Shown: positions 6,681 through 14,865, counted from the first letter of the stretch. The stretch: 32,503 bases of DNA from Oceanicaulis sp. (GCA_028280165.1 JANQMI010000167.1:1-32503); one strand, 5' to 3'. Translations and numbers: made by a program. The notes: generated from the letters alone by a model not told the origin.

Positions 6681-8627
6681 GTGCTGGAGTTTCAACCCAT
6701 GATCCGCGCTGCGCTGCTCGCTCTCGTCTTTTCAACGCCTGCTTTAGCGCAGCCCTATGTCGGTACGCCTGAGATCGTGCGCGACGGCGGGGGAGGAGAG
6801 ACCATCTCCGGTGTCGTCTTCCACGATGCTAACCGCAACTCGCGGTTTGATCGTGATGAGGCGGGCATTCAGGGCGTGCGCGTATCCAACGGCCGCGACT
6901 GGGTGCTGACCGATGATCGCGGCGTCTACGAGATCGCCGTGCGCCCGGATATGAACTTGACCATTGTCCAGCCTGAGGCCTGGCAGGTGCCGACCGACAC
7001 CCGTTTCGTCCCGCAATTCTTCTACATCCATAAACCGGGCGGTACCCCGCAGGCGCTGCGCTATGGCGGCTTGCCGGACACCGGACCGGCTCCAGCGGCA
7101 GTGAACTTCCCGCTGCTGCCACGCGAGGTGGAAAGTGAGTTTACCTGCGCGATCATTGGCGATGCTCAAACCTATTCAAACCGGGAGATGAGCTGGTTCC
7201 GCGATGGTGTACTAACCGACCTGGCGGCTGCAGACCTCGGGTCCAATGACTGCATGCTCTATGTCGGCGATGTCATGGGCGATGACCTGGACATGCTCGA
7301 CCGCCTGCTGGAGACCGCTGCAACGGTCGGCGTTCCGCAATGGCTGGTCCATGGCAATCACGACTATGATTTTGACGCTCTGAGCGACGCGGATTCAGCC
7401 GATAGCTGGCGTCGACTCTACGGCCCGGAATACTACGCGTTTGAGCAGGGCGATGTGCTTTTCGTCGCGCTCGATAATGTAGTCTTCCCATGCGGTGCCA
7501 TCGATCGTGCCAGTGGCCATGACCATTGCGTTGACGAAGGCCGCCGGCGCTATAACGGCCGGATCACCGAAGTTCAGTTCACCTGGCTCGAAGGCCTGCT
7601 GGAAACCGTCCCGGACGATAAGCTGGTGGTGCTGACCCACCACATTCCCTTCGTCAGCTTCGTTGATGCAGGGTCTAACACCCACCAAACCGATGAGCTC
7701 AATCGTGTCCACGCCTTGGTCGAAGGGCGTCCAGCACTCTCCCTATCGGGTCATACCCACACCATGGAAAATCACGCGCCGGGCCAGATCTTCGAGGGCT
7801 GGGCGGAAAACACGGGCACCGGCCCGCTCCCCTTCCGTCACATGATTGCCGGGGCGGCCTCTGGCTCCTGGTTTCAGGGCGATCTGAACATCGATGGCAA
7901 TCCCATGGCGTTGCAGCGCACGGGCGGGCCGAAGGGCGTGCTGATGCTTGAGTTTGACGGCACTGAGTATACCGAGCGCTATCAGGGTAGCCGCATGGAT
8001 CCGAACCGGGGCCAATGGGTGGCATTGAGTACGCCGGGTTTCCGGGACTGGTATGAGACCATTATGGCTTGGCGCGCCGAAGACTGGCAGACGCGCGAGG
8101 CGGTGCCCCCGCTATCCATCAACGACCTTCCGGATCCCAATATCCTCACCCCGACCGACCTGTCCGAAGGCACATATGTGACCGCCAATGTGTGGGCCGG
8201 CTCTTCGGAAACCGTGGTGGAAGCGCGCCTGTCCGATGGCCGGACCCTCGTTATGCAGCGCACGCAAGAAGGTACAGGCGAAGCGCCGCGCGTCGGCGTG
8301 AACTGGGCAGACCCGTTTGCGACACAGCGTCAGCTATCGGTGATGCGTTATGCGGTCCAGAGCCGGTCGGGTAATCCGCGCGCGCAAGGCTTTGAAGCTT
8401 GGCAGGGCCGCCGCTTTGAGCCGGCCCCGCCCCAGCCGCAAAACGCTGTGGCGGACCGCAATATGTCGCTCTGGCTCGCACAACTCCCTGAAGATCTGAG
8501 CCCCGGTGCGCACCGGATCACCGTGGTCAGTACCGACCGCCATGGCCATGAATTCACCGACGTGATGCTGATCGAAGTGCGCGAGGAGCGTCCCGATCCG
8601 TATTTCCGCACCGAGCTGTGGGACTAG
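6681..8627 (+). CDS. Secreted calcineurin-like metallophosphoesterase with N- and C-terminal accessory domains
   Basis: The protein has a signal peptide ending ALAQ, then a beta-sandwich domain (about residues 40-140; GVVFHDANRNSRFDRDEAGI and a TDDRGVYEI turn), typical of the MetallophosN module. The catalytic core follows: GDAQ (D161), GDVMGDD, GNHD (225-228), THHIPF and GHTH (357-360), all dinuclear-metal motifs. A C-terminal domain (about 460-640) matches the MetallophosC layout. The usual first-motif D-x-H is D-x-Q, as is common in this subfamily. It probably hydrolyses a phosphoester in the periplasm or outside the cell; the substrate is unknown. The GTG at 6681 has GGAGG seven bases upstream; the ATG at 6699 is the alternative and keeps the signal peptide. 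Confidence 0.88.
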   Translation: MLEFQPMIRAALLALVFSTPALAQPYVGTPEIVRDGGGGETISGVVFHDANRNSRFDRDEAGIQGVRVSNGRDWVLTDDRGVYEIAVRPDMNLTIVQPEAWQVPTDTRFVPQFFYIHKPGGTPQALRYGGLPDTGPAPAAVNFPLLPREVESEFTCAIIGDAQTYSNREMSWFRDGVLTDLAAADLGSNDCMLYVGDVMGDDLDMLDRLLETAATVGVPQWLVHGNHDYDFDALSDADSADSWRRLYGPEYYAFEQGDVLFVALDNVVFPCGAIDRASGHDHCVDEGRRRYNGRITEVQFTWLEGLLETVPDDKLVVLTHHIPFVSFVDAGSNTHQTDELNRVHALVEGRPALSLSGHTHTMENHAPGQIFEGWAENTGTGPLPFRHMIAGAASGSWFQGDLNIDGNPMALQRTGGPKGVLMLEFDGTEYTERYQGSRMDPNRGQWVALSTPGFRDWYETIMAWRAEDWQTREAVPPLSINDLPDPNILTPTDLSEGTYVTANVWAGSSETVVEARLSDGRTLVMQRTQEGTGEAPRVGVNWADPFATQRQLSVMRYAVQSRSGNPRAQGFEAWQGRRFEPAPPQPQNAVADRNMSLWLAQLPEDLSPGAHRITVVSTDRHGHEFTDVMLIEVREERPDPYFRTELWD

Positions 8628-8637
8628 GGGGGCGTGC

Positions 8638-8750
8638 GTCCTTCGAGACGCTCGCCAAGGGCTCGCTCCTCAGGATGAGGAGTGTTGGCGCTTGATCTAA
8701 CCCTCATCCTGAGGAGCGCGAAGCGCGTCTCGAAGAACCCTCAGAATATG
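8638..8750. repeat. Family A intergenic palindromic repeat, copy 2 (inverted relative to copy 1)
   Basis: The long arm (8638-8680) comes first and the short arm (about 8702-8746) second. The long arm matches the inverse of the long arm at 3065-3107 at 41 of 43 positions. The order of arms and the outer CTCGAAG-ACCCTCAG end show that the whole element is the reverse complement of the copy at 2997-3107. Confidence 0.85.
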
Positions 8751-8767
8751 GCACGAACAAATCCCTC

Positions 8768-8849
8768 GTCATTCCCGCGAAGGCGGGAACCCAGAGATCA
8801 TCAAGCGCCGAGTTTCGCGGCTCTGCTCCCCCGCCTTCGCGGGAATGAC
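8768..8849. repeat. Family C inverted repeat pair upstream of the map 3' end
   Basis: GTCATTCCCGCGAAGGCGGG at 8768-8787 is matched by its exact reverse complement at 8830-8849, a perfect 20-bp pair 42 bases apart. Each arm has its own CCCGC-GAA-GCGGG hairpin. Together with family A it fills the gap between the phosphoesterase gene and convergent map, whose stop lies about 24 bases further on. Confidence 0.8.
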
Positions 8850-8872
8850 GGTGAAAACAGTGGAGGGTCGCG

Positions 8873-9700
8873 CTAACGCGGCAAATAGGGCGGGCGGTCC
8901 AGCCCCGCCGGCGACTTGGTGAAAATCTCCACCCCGTCCTCAGTGACACCGACCGAGTGCTCAAACTGGGCGGACAGTGACTTGTCGCGAGTGACGGCCG
9001 TCCAGCCATCGGCGAGCACTTTCACGCCCGCTTTGCCGGCGTTGAGCATGGGCTCAATCGTGAAAAACATACCCGGTTCCAGGACGGCAGTTTTCAGACC
9101 TGGCTCGTCGAAGTGCAGCACGTTCGGCGCGTCGTGAAAAAGCTGGCCTAGTCCATGACCGCAGAAATCACGCACGACCGCATAGCGCTGGCTTTCAGCA
9201 TACTCCTGAATCGCCCGGCCGATATCGCCAAAGGTATTTCCCGGGCGAACCTGATCGATACCGCGCATCATGGCTTCATAGGTGACTTCTACCAGGCGTT
9301 CGGCCTTGCGGCGCACATTGCCAACCGGGAACATGCGGCTGGTATCACCATGCCAGCCATCCACGATGCAGGTTACATCGATATTGACGATATCACCGTC
9401 GCGCAGCGGCTTGTCGTTGGGAATGCCGTGGCATACCACGTGGTTGATCGAGGTGCAGCTCGACGCGGTGTAGCCGCGATAGCCCAGCGTGGCCGGGACT
9501 GCGCCGTTTTTGAGGAATTGATTGCGAACAAAGTCGTCAATATCCAGCGTCGTGATTCCCGGCTTGACGATATCAACAAGAAGATCAAGCGTCTCAGCCG
9601 ACAGGCGTCCGGCCTTGCGCATGCCCGCAAATCCGTCCGGGCCATGGCGCTTAATCTGACCGTCGCGGACAGGGCTTGGGTCAACAGCAAGTTCGGTCAC
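8873..9700 (-). CDS. map: Type I methionine aminopeptidase
   Basis: This cytoplasmic metalloprotease removes the initiator methionine from nascent proteins. The 275 residues show the pita-bread fold motifs in order: GYRGYTASSCTSINHVVCHG, the metal ligands in VNIDVT and WHGDTSR, the GHGLG histidine, and the glutamates in FTIEPML and AQFEHSVGV. The five metal-binding residues are all present. The start is a GTG at 9700 with CGGAGA about eight bases upstream. The chain is slightly longer than the E. coli enzyme, mainly through a 20-residue N-terminal lead. It reads towards the repeats at 8638-8849, which probably serve as its transcript end. Confidence 0.97.
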   Translation of the reverse strand: MTELAVDPSPVRDGQIKRHGPDGFAGMRKAGRLSAETLDLLVDIVKPGITTLDIDDFVRNQFLKNGAVPATLGYRGYTASSCTSINHVVCHGIPNDKPLRDGDIVNIDVTCIVDGWHGDTSRMFPVGNVRRKAERLVEVTYEAMMRGIDQVRPGNTFGDIGRAIQEYAESQRYAVVRDFCGHGLGQLFHDAPNVLHFDEPGLKTAVLEPGMFFTIEPMLNAGKAGVKVLADGWTAVTRDKSLSAQFEHSVGVTEDGVEIFTKSPAGLDRPPYLPR

Positions 9701-9871
9701 AGAGATCTCCGGATGTTTCGATCACGCTCTATAGCACGCCGGGAGATATAAGAAACGGGTGAGCGGCGCGATAGGGGTGTTTCAGCCAATGGAAACCTGC
9801 TTCGTCTTTGTCCGGTTCACCCGGGCCAGCCAGGGTCCGGTTAGGGCTCAAGACACGGCTGACAGGCCCGC

Positions 9872-10366
9872 TTACTCTGACCTGCTTTTTTCCCGCTCTG
9901 TGACCGCGTGCACCAAGTCCTCCGCTGGCTTGGCATAGTGCTTAGCAAAGGCCTCGACCATACGCGCCGGGCGGCCCGTGCTGAGCTGGAAGCTGACCAG
10001 CTTGGTGACGGCTCGAAAAACCGTTTCACCGGTGCCAGCCTTGCGGAACTGATACCAGCGTTCTGCCCGCAGCTTGCCGTCGGAGGCCGCAATCCAGACC
10101 GCACAGATGACCCGCTCTCCGGCCCGCACATGACCCAAATAATCGGCTTCCGTGCGCAGGATCGCCATGCCACGGTCGAGGTCGCGGCATTGGTCGCGGG
10201 TGTAGCCGTCCGATTCCCAGTGGGCCCAGCCGGTCTCATCGGCCCATTTCAGATAAACCGCATTATTCACATGGCCGAAATCATCAATATCGGCTGAATT
10301 GACGGTCACCTCGTAGAGGAAGGGACCAGGCAGGTCCCAGCCGCTATCGTTCGCATCGGTGCTCAC
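9872..10366 (-). CDS. Hotdog-fold acyl-CoA thioesterase (4HBT type)
   Basis: The 164-residue protein has the thioesterase signature DIDDFGHVNNAVYLKWAD, with the Asp of D-x-x-G-H-V-N-N at the usual catalytic position, and a typical later strand pattern (AILRTEADYLGHVRAGERV). Family members hydrolyse short, medium or aromatic acyl-CoAs in the cytoplasm; the substrate cannot be inferred. It starts at a GTG at 10366 whose bases overlap the stop of sfsA (GTGA), so it is coupled to that gene. The C-terminus is charged and probably disordered. Confidence 0.85.
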   Translation of the reverse strand: MSTDANDSGWDLPGPFLYEVTVNSADIDDFGHVNNAVYLKWADETGWAHWESDGYTRDQCRDLDRGMAILRTEADYLGHVRAGERVICAVWIAASDGKLRAERWYQFRKAGTGETVFRAVTKLVSFQLSTGRPARMVEAFAKHYAKPAEDLVHAVTEREKSRSE

Positions 10367-11064
10367 AACCGAACCTCAATTTCGCGATCCACGGTGACGC
10401 CCATAAGGTCGACGGCGCAGGCGTAGGCGAGCACTTCCACGCCCGCATTTGCAGCAGCGGCGAGGGCATCGGCGTAGTTCGGGTCCAGATCTCGGGCCGG
10501 TGACAGCGTATCGCAATCACCGCGCTGGACGATAAAGAGCTGCACCGCGCGTGCCCGGTCGCGGACCATGTCGGAAAGCTCACCGAGATGCTTGGCCCCT
10601 CGCGTGGTGACGCTGTCGGGAAATTCGGTGAGGCCGGGCGTGCGCATCAGGTGGCAATTCTTCACCTCCACATAGGTGGGCGGCTTGCTGTCCTCCTCAA
10701 GGAGCAGGTCGATGCGCGAATTGGTGCCGTATTTCACCTCCCGGCGCAGCGTGTGGAAGTGTGCCAGTTGGCTGATCTGTCCGCCGCGAATGGCCTCTTC
10801 GGCGATCTTGTTTGGGTTCATAGTGTTAATCGCGACGAGCGTGTTATCCGCCTCCACCAGCTCTAAAGTGAATTTGAGCTTGCGCTTGGGGTCGTTGTTC
10901 TCGCTGACCCAGACCCGGCTGCCGGGAGCCTTCAAGCCCATCATGGACCCCGGGTTTGGGCAGTGGGCGGTCACCTCGCGGCCATCGTCCAGCGTGATGT
11001 CAGCCAGGAACCGCTTGTAGCGATTGATCAAGCGGCCGGATCGGAGCGGATTTGCAAACTGCAT
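10363..11064 (-). CDS. sfsA: SfsA DNA/RNA nuclease-fold protein
   Basis: This 233-residue homologue of E. coli sugar fermentation stimulation protein A has an N-terminal OB-like part (RFLADITLDDGREVTAHCPN, PGSMMGL) and a PD-(D/E)XK-like core, with the acidic residue in SRIDLLL and the E-V-K in YVEVKNCHLM. These residues fit a nuclease active site. The family is widely conserved and its physiological role is poorly defined. The ATG at 11064 has AAGGG upstream. It is the first gene of a two-gene minus-strand unit with the thioesterase and is divergent from the cinA-like gene. Confidence 0.95.
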   Translation of the reverse strand: MQFANPLRSGRLINRYKRFLADITLDDGREVTAHCPNPGSMMGLKAPGSRVWVSENNDPKRKLKFTLELVEADNTLVAINTMNPNKIAEEAIRGGQISQLAHFHTLRREVKYGTNSRIDLLLEEDSKPPTYVEVKNCHLMRTPGLTEFPDSVTTRGAKHLGELSDMVRDRARAVQLFIVQRGDCDTLSPARDLDPNYADALAAAANAGVEVLAYACAVDLMGVTVDREIEVRL

Positions 11065-11159
11065 GAGAACCCTTTGAATTCGTGCGCGAGCGGGACCATA
11101 GTCCGCGCCAATGCCGGTGCAAGTGTCTGCGCTAGCCTAAAAAAAGCGGAGTCCACCCC

Positions 11160-11921
11160 ATGTCAGCGCCCAAGCCCGTGACCGCCGGTATTGTCGTTAT
11201 CGGCGATGAAATTCTGTCTGGGCGCACGCGCGACATTAATGTTCAGCAGATTGCGGAATTTCTTGCGCCGCTCGGTATCTCGCTCACTGAGGTCCGCATT
11301 ATCTCTGATCACCAGCCAGCCATCATTGAAGCGGTGCAGGCGTTATCGGCGCGGTGTGACTATGTCTTCACCACCGGAGGGTTGGGCCCCACCCATGATG
11401 ATATCACCGCTGATGCCATTGCGGCGGCCTTCAAGCGTTCGATTGATGTGCGCGACGATGCCAAAGCGATTCTGGAACACTGGTATGCAAACTCCGATGC
11501 CGCCATCACTCCGGCGCGCATGCGCATGGCGCGGATTCCTGAAGGGGCTGTGCTAATCGACAACCCAGTGACGGGGGCACCTGGCTTTCAGGTGGAGAAT
11601 GTATTCGTGCTGGCCGGCGTGCCGAAGATTGCGCGCGGCATGCTGGAAGATGTTGCAGATCGTCTGACTCGCGGCGCGGTCACCCATTCGGTCTCAGTGC
11701 GGATCGACAATGCCCGCGAGGGCGACATGGCTGCCGCGCTCGGCAAGCTTCAATCTGCGCACCCGACAATCTCGATCGGCAGCTATCCGTGGTTTGAGGA
11801 TCTGGGCGGCGGCAAACTCAATCGCGGCGTCGCCTTGGTGGCGCGGGGCACCGATACCAGTGAGCTTGCGATTGTGGAAATGGCTCTGGAGCGCCTAGGT
11901 CAAAGCCACCGCGACGCCTGA
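11160..11921 (+). CDS. CinA-family protein, molybdopterin-binding-like domain only
   Basis: The 253-residue protein is a MoaB/MogA-like (MoCF) domain. GIVVIGDEILSGRTRDINVQ and FTTGGLGPTHDDITADAIAAAF are diagnostic of the CinA N-domain. It ends before the C-terminal nicotinamide-nucleotide amidase domain of full-length CinA, as in many alphaproteobacteria where the halves are separate. The domain has been linked to ADP-ribose or nucleotide-diphosphate hydrolysis in NAD recycling (established for some homologues). The ATG at 11160 is preceded by a CGGAG site. It is divergent from sfsA across about 95 bases. Confidence 0.9.
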   Translation: MSAPKPVTAGIVVIGDEILSGRTRDINVQQIAEFLAPLGISLTEVRIISDHQPAIIEAVQALSARCDYVFTTGGLGPTHDDITADAIAAAFKRSIDVRDDAKAILEHWYANSDAAITPARMRMARIPEGAVLIDNPVTGAPGFQVENVFVLAGVPKIARGMLEDVADRLTRGAVTHSVSVRIDNAREGDMAAALGKLQSAHPTISIGSYPWFEDLGGGKLNRGVALVARGTDTSELAIVEMALERLGQSHRDA

Positions 11922-12000
11922 CCTGCGTCACTTTCGCGCCGTGATTTAGCCCCAGATCAGGTGGAGGCTTCTAAGCCAACCGCCATTGAAGGGACAGGTC

Positions 12001-13662
12001 ATGGCCTTAACGCGCATTGTAGCAACCAGTCTTGTCAGCACGCTCGCCCTGACCGGCTGTTGGGGCACCGCCCCCAGTCAGGACGAAAGCGTGCTGGTCC
12101 CTTCGCCACCGCCCGCACCCTCATCGCCGCCACCGATGGCCGACGCCTCTGCCTATGTCACGGTCACGGGAATGCGGCTTTCCGCGGCTGCGCCAGCGCC
12201 CTATCCGGCTCCTCATGTGGACCGTGAAGCATACTCCGATGTGGAGACCAATCCGGTTCAGGCCGTGCGAGATGCGCCGGTGTCCACATTTTCCATTGAT
12301 GTGGACACTGCCAGCTATGCCGTCGCCAGGCGCTATCTCAATGATGGCCAATTGCCGCCCACCGATGCTGTTCGCTCAGAGGAGGTGATCAATTACTTCG
12401 ACTATGCCTACCCGCTTCCTGACAGCGTGGACGCGCCATTTGCCGCCAGCGTGACCGTCACTGACACGCCGTGGAATGATGCCACACAGCTGATGCATAT
12501 CGGCATACAGGGCTATGAGATCGCCTTGAGTGAGCGGCCGCGTGCCAATCTGGTGTTTCTGATCGATGTGTCTGGGTCGATGAATTCTGCGGACAAGCTG
12601 CCGCTCGCCCTGCGCGGGTTCAGAATGATGCTGGGTGAGCTGGACGCCGACGATACGGTCTCCATCGTGGTGTATGCCGGAGCAGCCGGCGTTGTACTGG
12701 AGCCGACACCGGTGGCTGAGCGCGGCCGGATTGAAGCGGCTCTCGACAGCCTGTCTGCCGGCGGTTCAACCGCTGGCGGAGAGGGACTGCGCCTCGCCTA
12801 CGCCCTGGCAGAGCGCAATTTCAATGCCGAGGCCGTCAATCGAGTGATTCTGGTTACCGATGGCGATTTCAATGTGGGCATTACCCAGGACGAACGCCTG
12901 GAGGATTTTGTGGCCCGCAAGCGTGACACTGGCATCTATCTGTCGGTTATGGGCTTTGGCCGGGGCAATTATAATGACGCCCTGATGCAGACCATCGCCC
13001 AGGCCGGCAATGGTACGGCGGGCTATGTAGATACGCTGTCTGAAGCCCGACGGCTGCTGGTGGAAGAAGCCGGCTCCACCCTTTTTCCCATCGCCAACGA
13101 CGTGAAGATCCAGGTGGAATTCAATCCGACGCACGTCGCGGAATATCGTTTGATCGGCTATGAAACACGCCTGCTGGAGCGCGCCGACTTCAACAATGAT
13201 GAAGTCGATGCTGGCGAAATCGGTTCAGGTCACTCAGTCACGGCCATCTACGAGATTACGCCGCCAGGCAGTGAGGCGCTGCAAATCGACCCGCTGCGCT
13301 ATCAGACTGAGGCGCGCCAGGGCGAGATGTCCGAAGAATATGCCTTCCTGCGGATCCGCTATAAGCCACCGGGCGAAGATGAAAGCCAGTTGATCGAGAC
13401 GCCTGTCACCGAAGACCATGAACGCGCCTTGGCCGAAACCAGTCACGACGTCCGCTTTGCTATCGCCGCGTCGGCCTATGCCCAATTGTTGCGCGGCGAT
13501 CCCTATCTGGGCGGCTATGGCTTCAGTGATGTGATCGATTTAGCTCAACCGGCGAGGGGCGAGGACCCCTTTGGCTATCGCGCAGAATTCGTCCAGCTCG
13601 TGCGCTTGGCCGAGTCAGCGACGGCTCAGGTTGCGCTGAAAACCGAAGGAGCCGGCGACTAG
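12001..13662 (+). CDS. VWA-domain lipoprotein of the YfbK type
   Basis: The 553-residue protein has a lipoprotein signal (lipobox LTGC, Cys20), a Pro/Ser-rich linker (about residues 30-48), then the conserved N-terminal block STFSIDVDTASYAVARRYL and R-x-E-E-V-I-N-Y-F-D-Y of YfbK-like proteins. The von Willebrand A domain shows a complete MIDAS: DVSGSMN, the Thr in GGSTAGGEG and the Asp in VTDGDFN. A C-terminal domain of unknown role completes it. It is likely anchored in the envelope and binds a divalent metal and a protein ligand; the function of these proteins is unknown. The ATG at 12001 fits the signal peptide and has an AGGGACAGG site; a TTG at 11986 is rejected. It appears monocistronic. 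Confidence 0.9.
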   Translation: MALTRIVATSLVSTLALTGCWGTAPSQDESVLVPSPPPAPSSPPPMADASAYVTVTGMRLSAAAPAPYPAPHVDREAYSDVETNPVQAVRDAPVSTFSIDVDTASYAVARRYLNDGQLPPTDAVRSEEVINYFDYAYPLPDSVDAPFAASVTVTDTPWNDATQLMHIGIQGYEIALSERPRANLVFLIDVSGSMNSADKLPLALRGFRMMLGELDADDTVSIVVYAGAAGVVLEPTPVAERGRIEAALDSLSAGGSTAGGEGLRLAYALAERNFNAEAVNRVILVTDGDFNVGITQDERLEDFVARKRDTGIYLSVMGFGRGNYNDALMQTIAQAGNGTAGYVDTLSEARRLLVEEAGSTLFPIANDVKIQVEFNPTHVAEYRLIGYETRLLERADFNNDEVDAGEIGSGHSVTAIYEITPPGSEALQIDPLRYQTEARQGEMSEEYAFLRIRYKPPGEDESQLIETPVTEDHERALAETSHDVRFAIAASAYAQLLRGDPYLGGYGFSDVIDLAQPARGEDPFGYRAEFVQLVRLAESATAQVALKTEGAGD

Positions 13663-13798
13663 CCCGAGTGTCAGTGACTCTGAAGCCTATCGGCGAGCGT
13701 AGAGGCATGTGTCATCCCTTGGCCTGGCCGCCTTGTTTGCAGGGGCAGGCGCGCCTAACCTCACGGTCAGATATAGCGCTGAGATCGAAGGATTCGAC

Positions 13799-14422
13799 AT
13801 GGCCCACGCGTATGACAACCGCCTGATCCGCAATGATGACGAAGACGAGTCCGAGGACAAGGACGCAGGCCGTCATCCCGACTATATCGGCAAGGCGCTT
13901 TTTGACAGTCGTACCATCCTGATCACCGGCGGCATCTCCGATAAAACAGCGCAACGGGTTTGCGCTCAGATGTTCGCCTTGGCGGCAGTATCCGACGATC
14001 CGATCCTTCTGGTGGTGTCTTCGCCTGGCGGGCATGTGGAGTCCGGCGATATGATCCATGACACCATGAAATTCATTAAGCCCCGCGTGGTCGTGCTCGG
14101 CTCCGGCTGGGTCGCCAGCGCCGGCGCGCTGATCTTCGTGGGTGCGGAGAAAGGCGACCGGTATTGTCTGCCCAATACCCGCTTTTTGTTACACCAACCC
14201 TCTGGCGGGGCAGGGGGCATGGCTTCGGACATTGAGATCCAGGTTCGCGAGATGCGCACGATGCGCGACCGCCTCAACCAGATTTTCGCCGATGCCACGG
14301 GTCAGAAATTGGCCAAGATCGAAGAAGATACCGATCGCGATTTCTGGCTGTCCGCAGACGAGGCGGTCCAATACGGCCTGTGCTCGAAGATTATCACCAG
14401 CCAAAGCGAGCTTAAGCTCTAG
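13799..14422 (+). CDS. ClpP-family serine protease paralogue
   Basis: The 207-residue protein has the ClpP fold with the full catalytic triad: S107 in [12 protein letters not shown]132 in FLLHQPSGG and D181 in [11 protein letters not shown]. Its N-terminus differs from classical ClpP, with a highly acidic stretch ([12 protein letters not shown]) in place of the usual processing region. The block around the active Ser is G-W-V-A-S-A-G, not the usual G-x-A-A-S-M-G. It is therefore probably a second ClpP. No ATPase gene is adjacent, whereas canonical clpP often lies next to clpX. The ATG at 13799 has GAAGGA upstream; a GTG-initiated frame from 13709 is rejected. A hairpin and tRNA-Leu follow. 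Confidence 0.85.
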   Translation: MAHAYDNRLIRNDDEDESEDKDAGRHPDYIGKALFDSRTILITGGISDKTAQRVCAQMFALAAVSDDPILLVVSSPGGHVESGDMIHDTMKFIKPRVVVLGSGWVASAGALIFVGAEKGDRYCLPNTRFLLHQPSGGAGGMASDIEIQVREMRTMRDRLNQIFADATGQKLAKIEEDTDRDFWLSADEAVQYGLCSKIITSQSELKL

Positions 14423-14449
14423 AACTGGCATTTATGTGTTGAATATGCG

Positions 14450-14476
14450 GGGCTGGTCTTGGCGAAGGACCAGCCC
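14450..14476 (+). terminator. Hairpin between the clpP-like gene and tRNA-Leu
   Basis: GGGCTGGTC (14450-14458) pairs perfectly with GACCAGCCC (14468-14476) over a nine-base loop. It follows the clpP-like stop by about 28 bases and is not followed by a T-run, so it may be a transcript-end or processing hairpin, not a classical intrinsic terminator. Confidence 0.45.
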
Positions 14477-14506
14477 TTCGCGTATCAGTGACTAGTGCTC
14501 ACGCAT

Positions 14507-14594
14507 GCCGGCGTGGCGGAATTGGTAGACGCACCGGACTTAAAATCCGTTGGGAGAATCTCCCGTGCCGGTTCGAGTCCGGCCGCCGGCACCA
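14507..14594 (+). tRNA. tRNA-Leu (anticodon UAA), CCA encoded
   Basis: The acceptor arm GCCGGCG (14507-14513) pairs with CGCCGGC (14584-14590), followed by A and the encoded CCA (14592-14594). The D-arm region is GCGGAATTGGTAGACGC. The anticodon loop CTTAAAA has TAA at 14541-14543. A long class II variable arm (TTGGGAGAATCTCCCG) confirms leucine, and the T-arm is GCCGG-TTCGAGT-CCGGC. The 88-base length including CCA fits a class II tRNA. A short T-run follows at 14596-14600. Confidence 0.97.
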
Positions 14595-14668
14595 CTTTTT
14601 CTTGTTCTCCTTCGCGTCCGCTCAGTCGATCCTCGCTGACGCTGCGGACGGGCGGACGCCCTTGCAAA

Positions 14669-14683
14669 CCGTGCCGGTTCGAG
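14669..14683 (+). repeat. 15-bp direct repeat of the tRNA-Leu T-arm region
   Basis: CCGTGCCGGTTCGAG is identical to 14563-14577 inside tRNA-Leu, in the same orientation and 106 bases downstream. It includes the start of the T-loop, a segment often used as an integration crossover site. It may be a relic of an integrated element or of a partial tRNA duplication; no integrase is present. Confidence 0.6.
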
Positions 14684-14818
14684 ACTGGTCCTTCAGCCCG
14701 GACCATTTTCCTTGATCCTCCCTCCCATCCGGTCGGTCGGGCGCGATATTAGCCCCCTCAGCCTTCATCAAACGCTCCAGACCATCGCTACGCTCTTACG
14801 GCGTTGCGCGATCGGTTT

Positions 14819-14865
14819 CCTCCCCTGCTTGCGGGGGAGGTGTCCGCAGAGCGAACGGAGGCGGC
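14819..14865. repeat. Family D repeat, single arm
   Basis: CCTCCCCTGCTTGCGGGGGA followed by GGTGTCCGCAGAGCGAACGG matches the arms at 4986-5098, including the GTGTCC extension and a following GCGTTG. Here only one arm is present, so this is a solo copy. It carries a CCTCCCC-n-GGGGGAGG hairpin. Confidence 0.7.

Noticed and set aside
8682-9009. Short open frames over the family A and C repeats near 8700-9000
   Set aside because: They translate palindromic repeats, and one runs into map on the opposite strand.
13709-13798. GTG start at 13709 for the ClpP-like protein, suggesting a signal-like extension
   Set aside because: The extension would look weakly hydrophobic, but the ATG at 13799 has GAAGGA at proper spacing and ClpP proteins are cytoplasmic.
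14488-14752. Open frames across the tRNA-Leu gene on both strands
   Set aside because: They read through a complete class II tRNA and have no family features.
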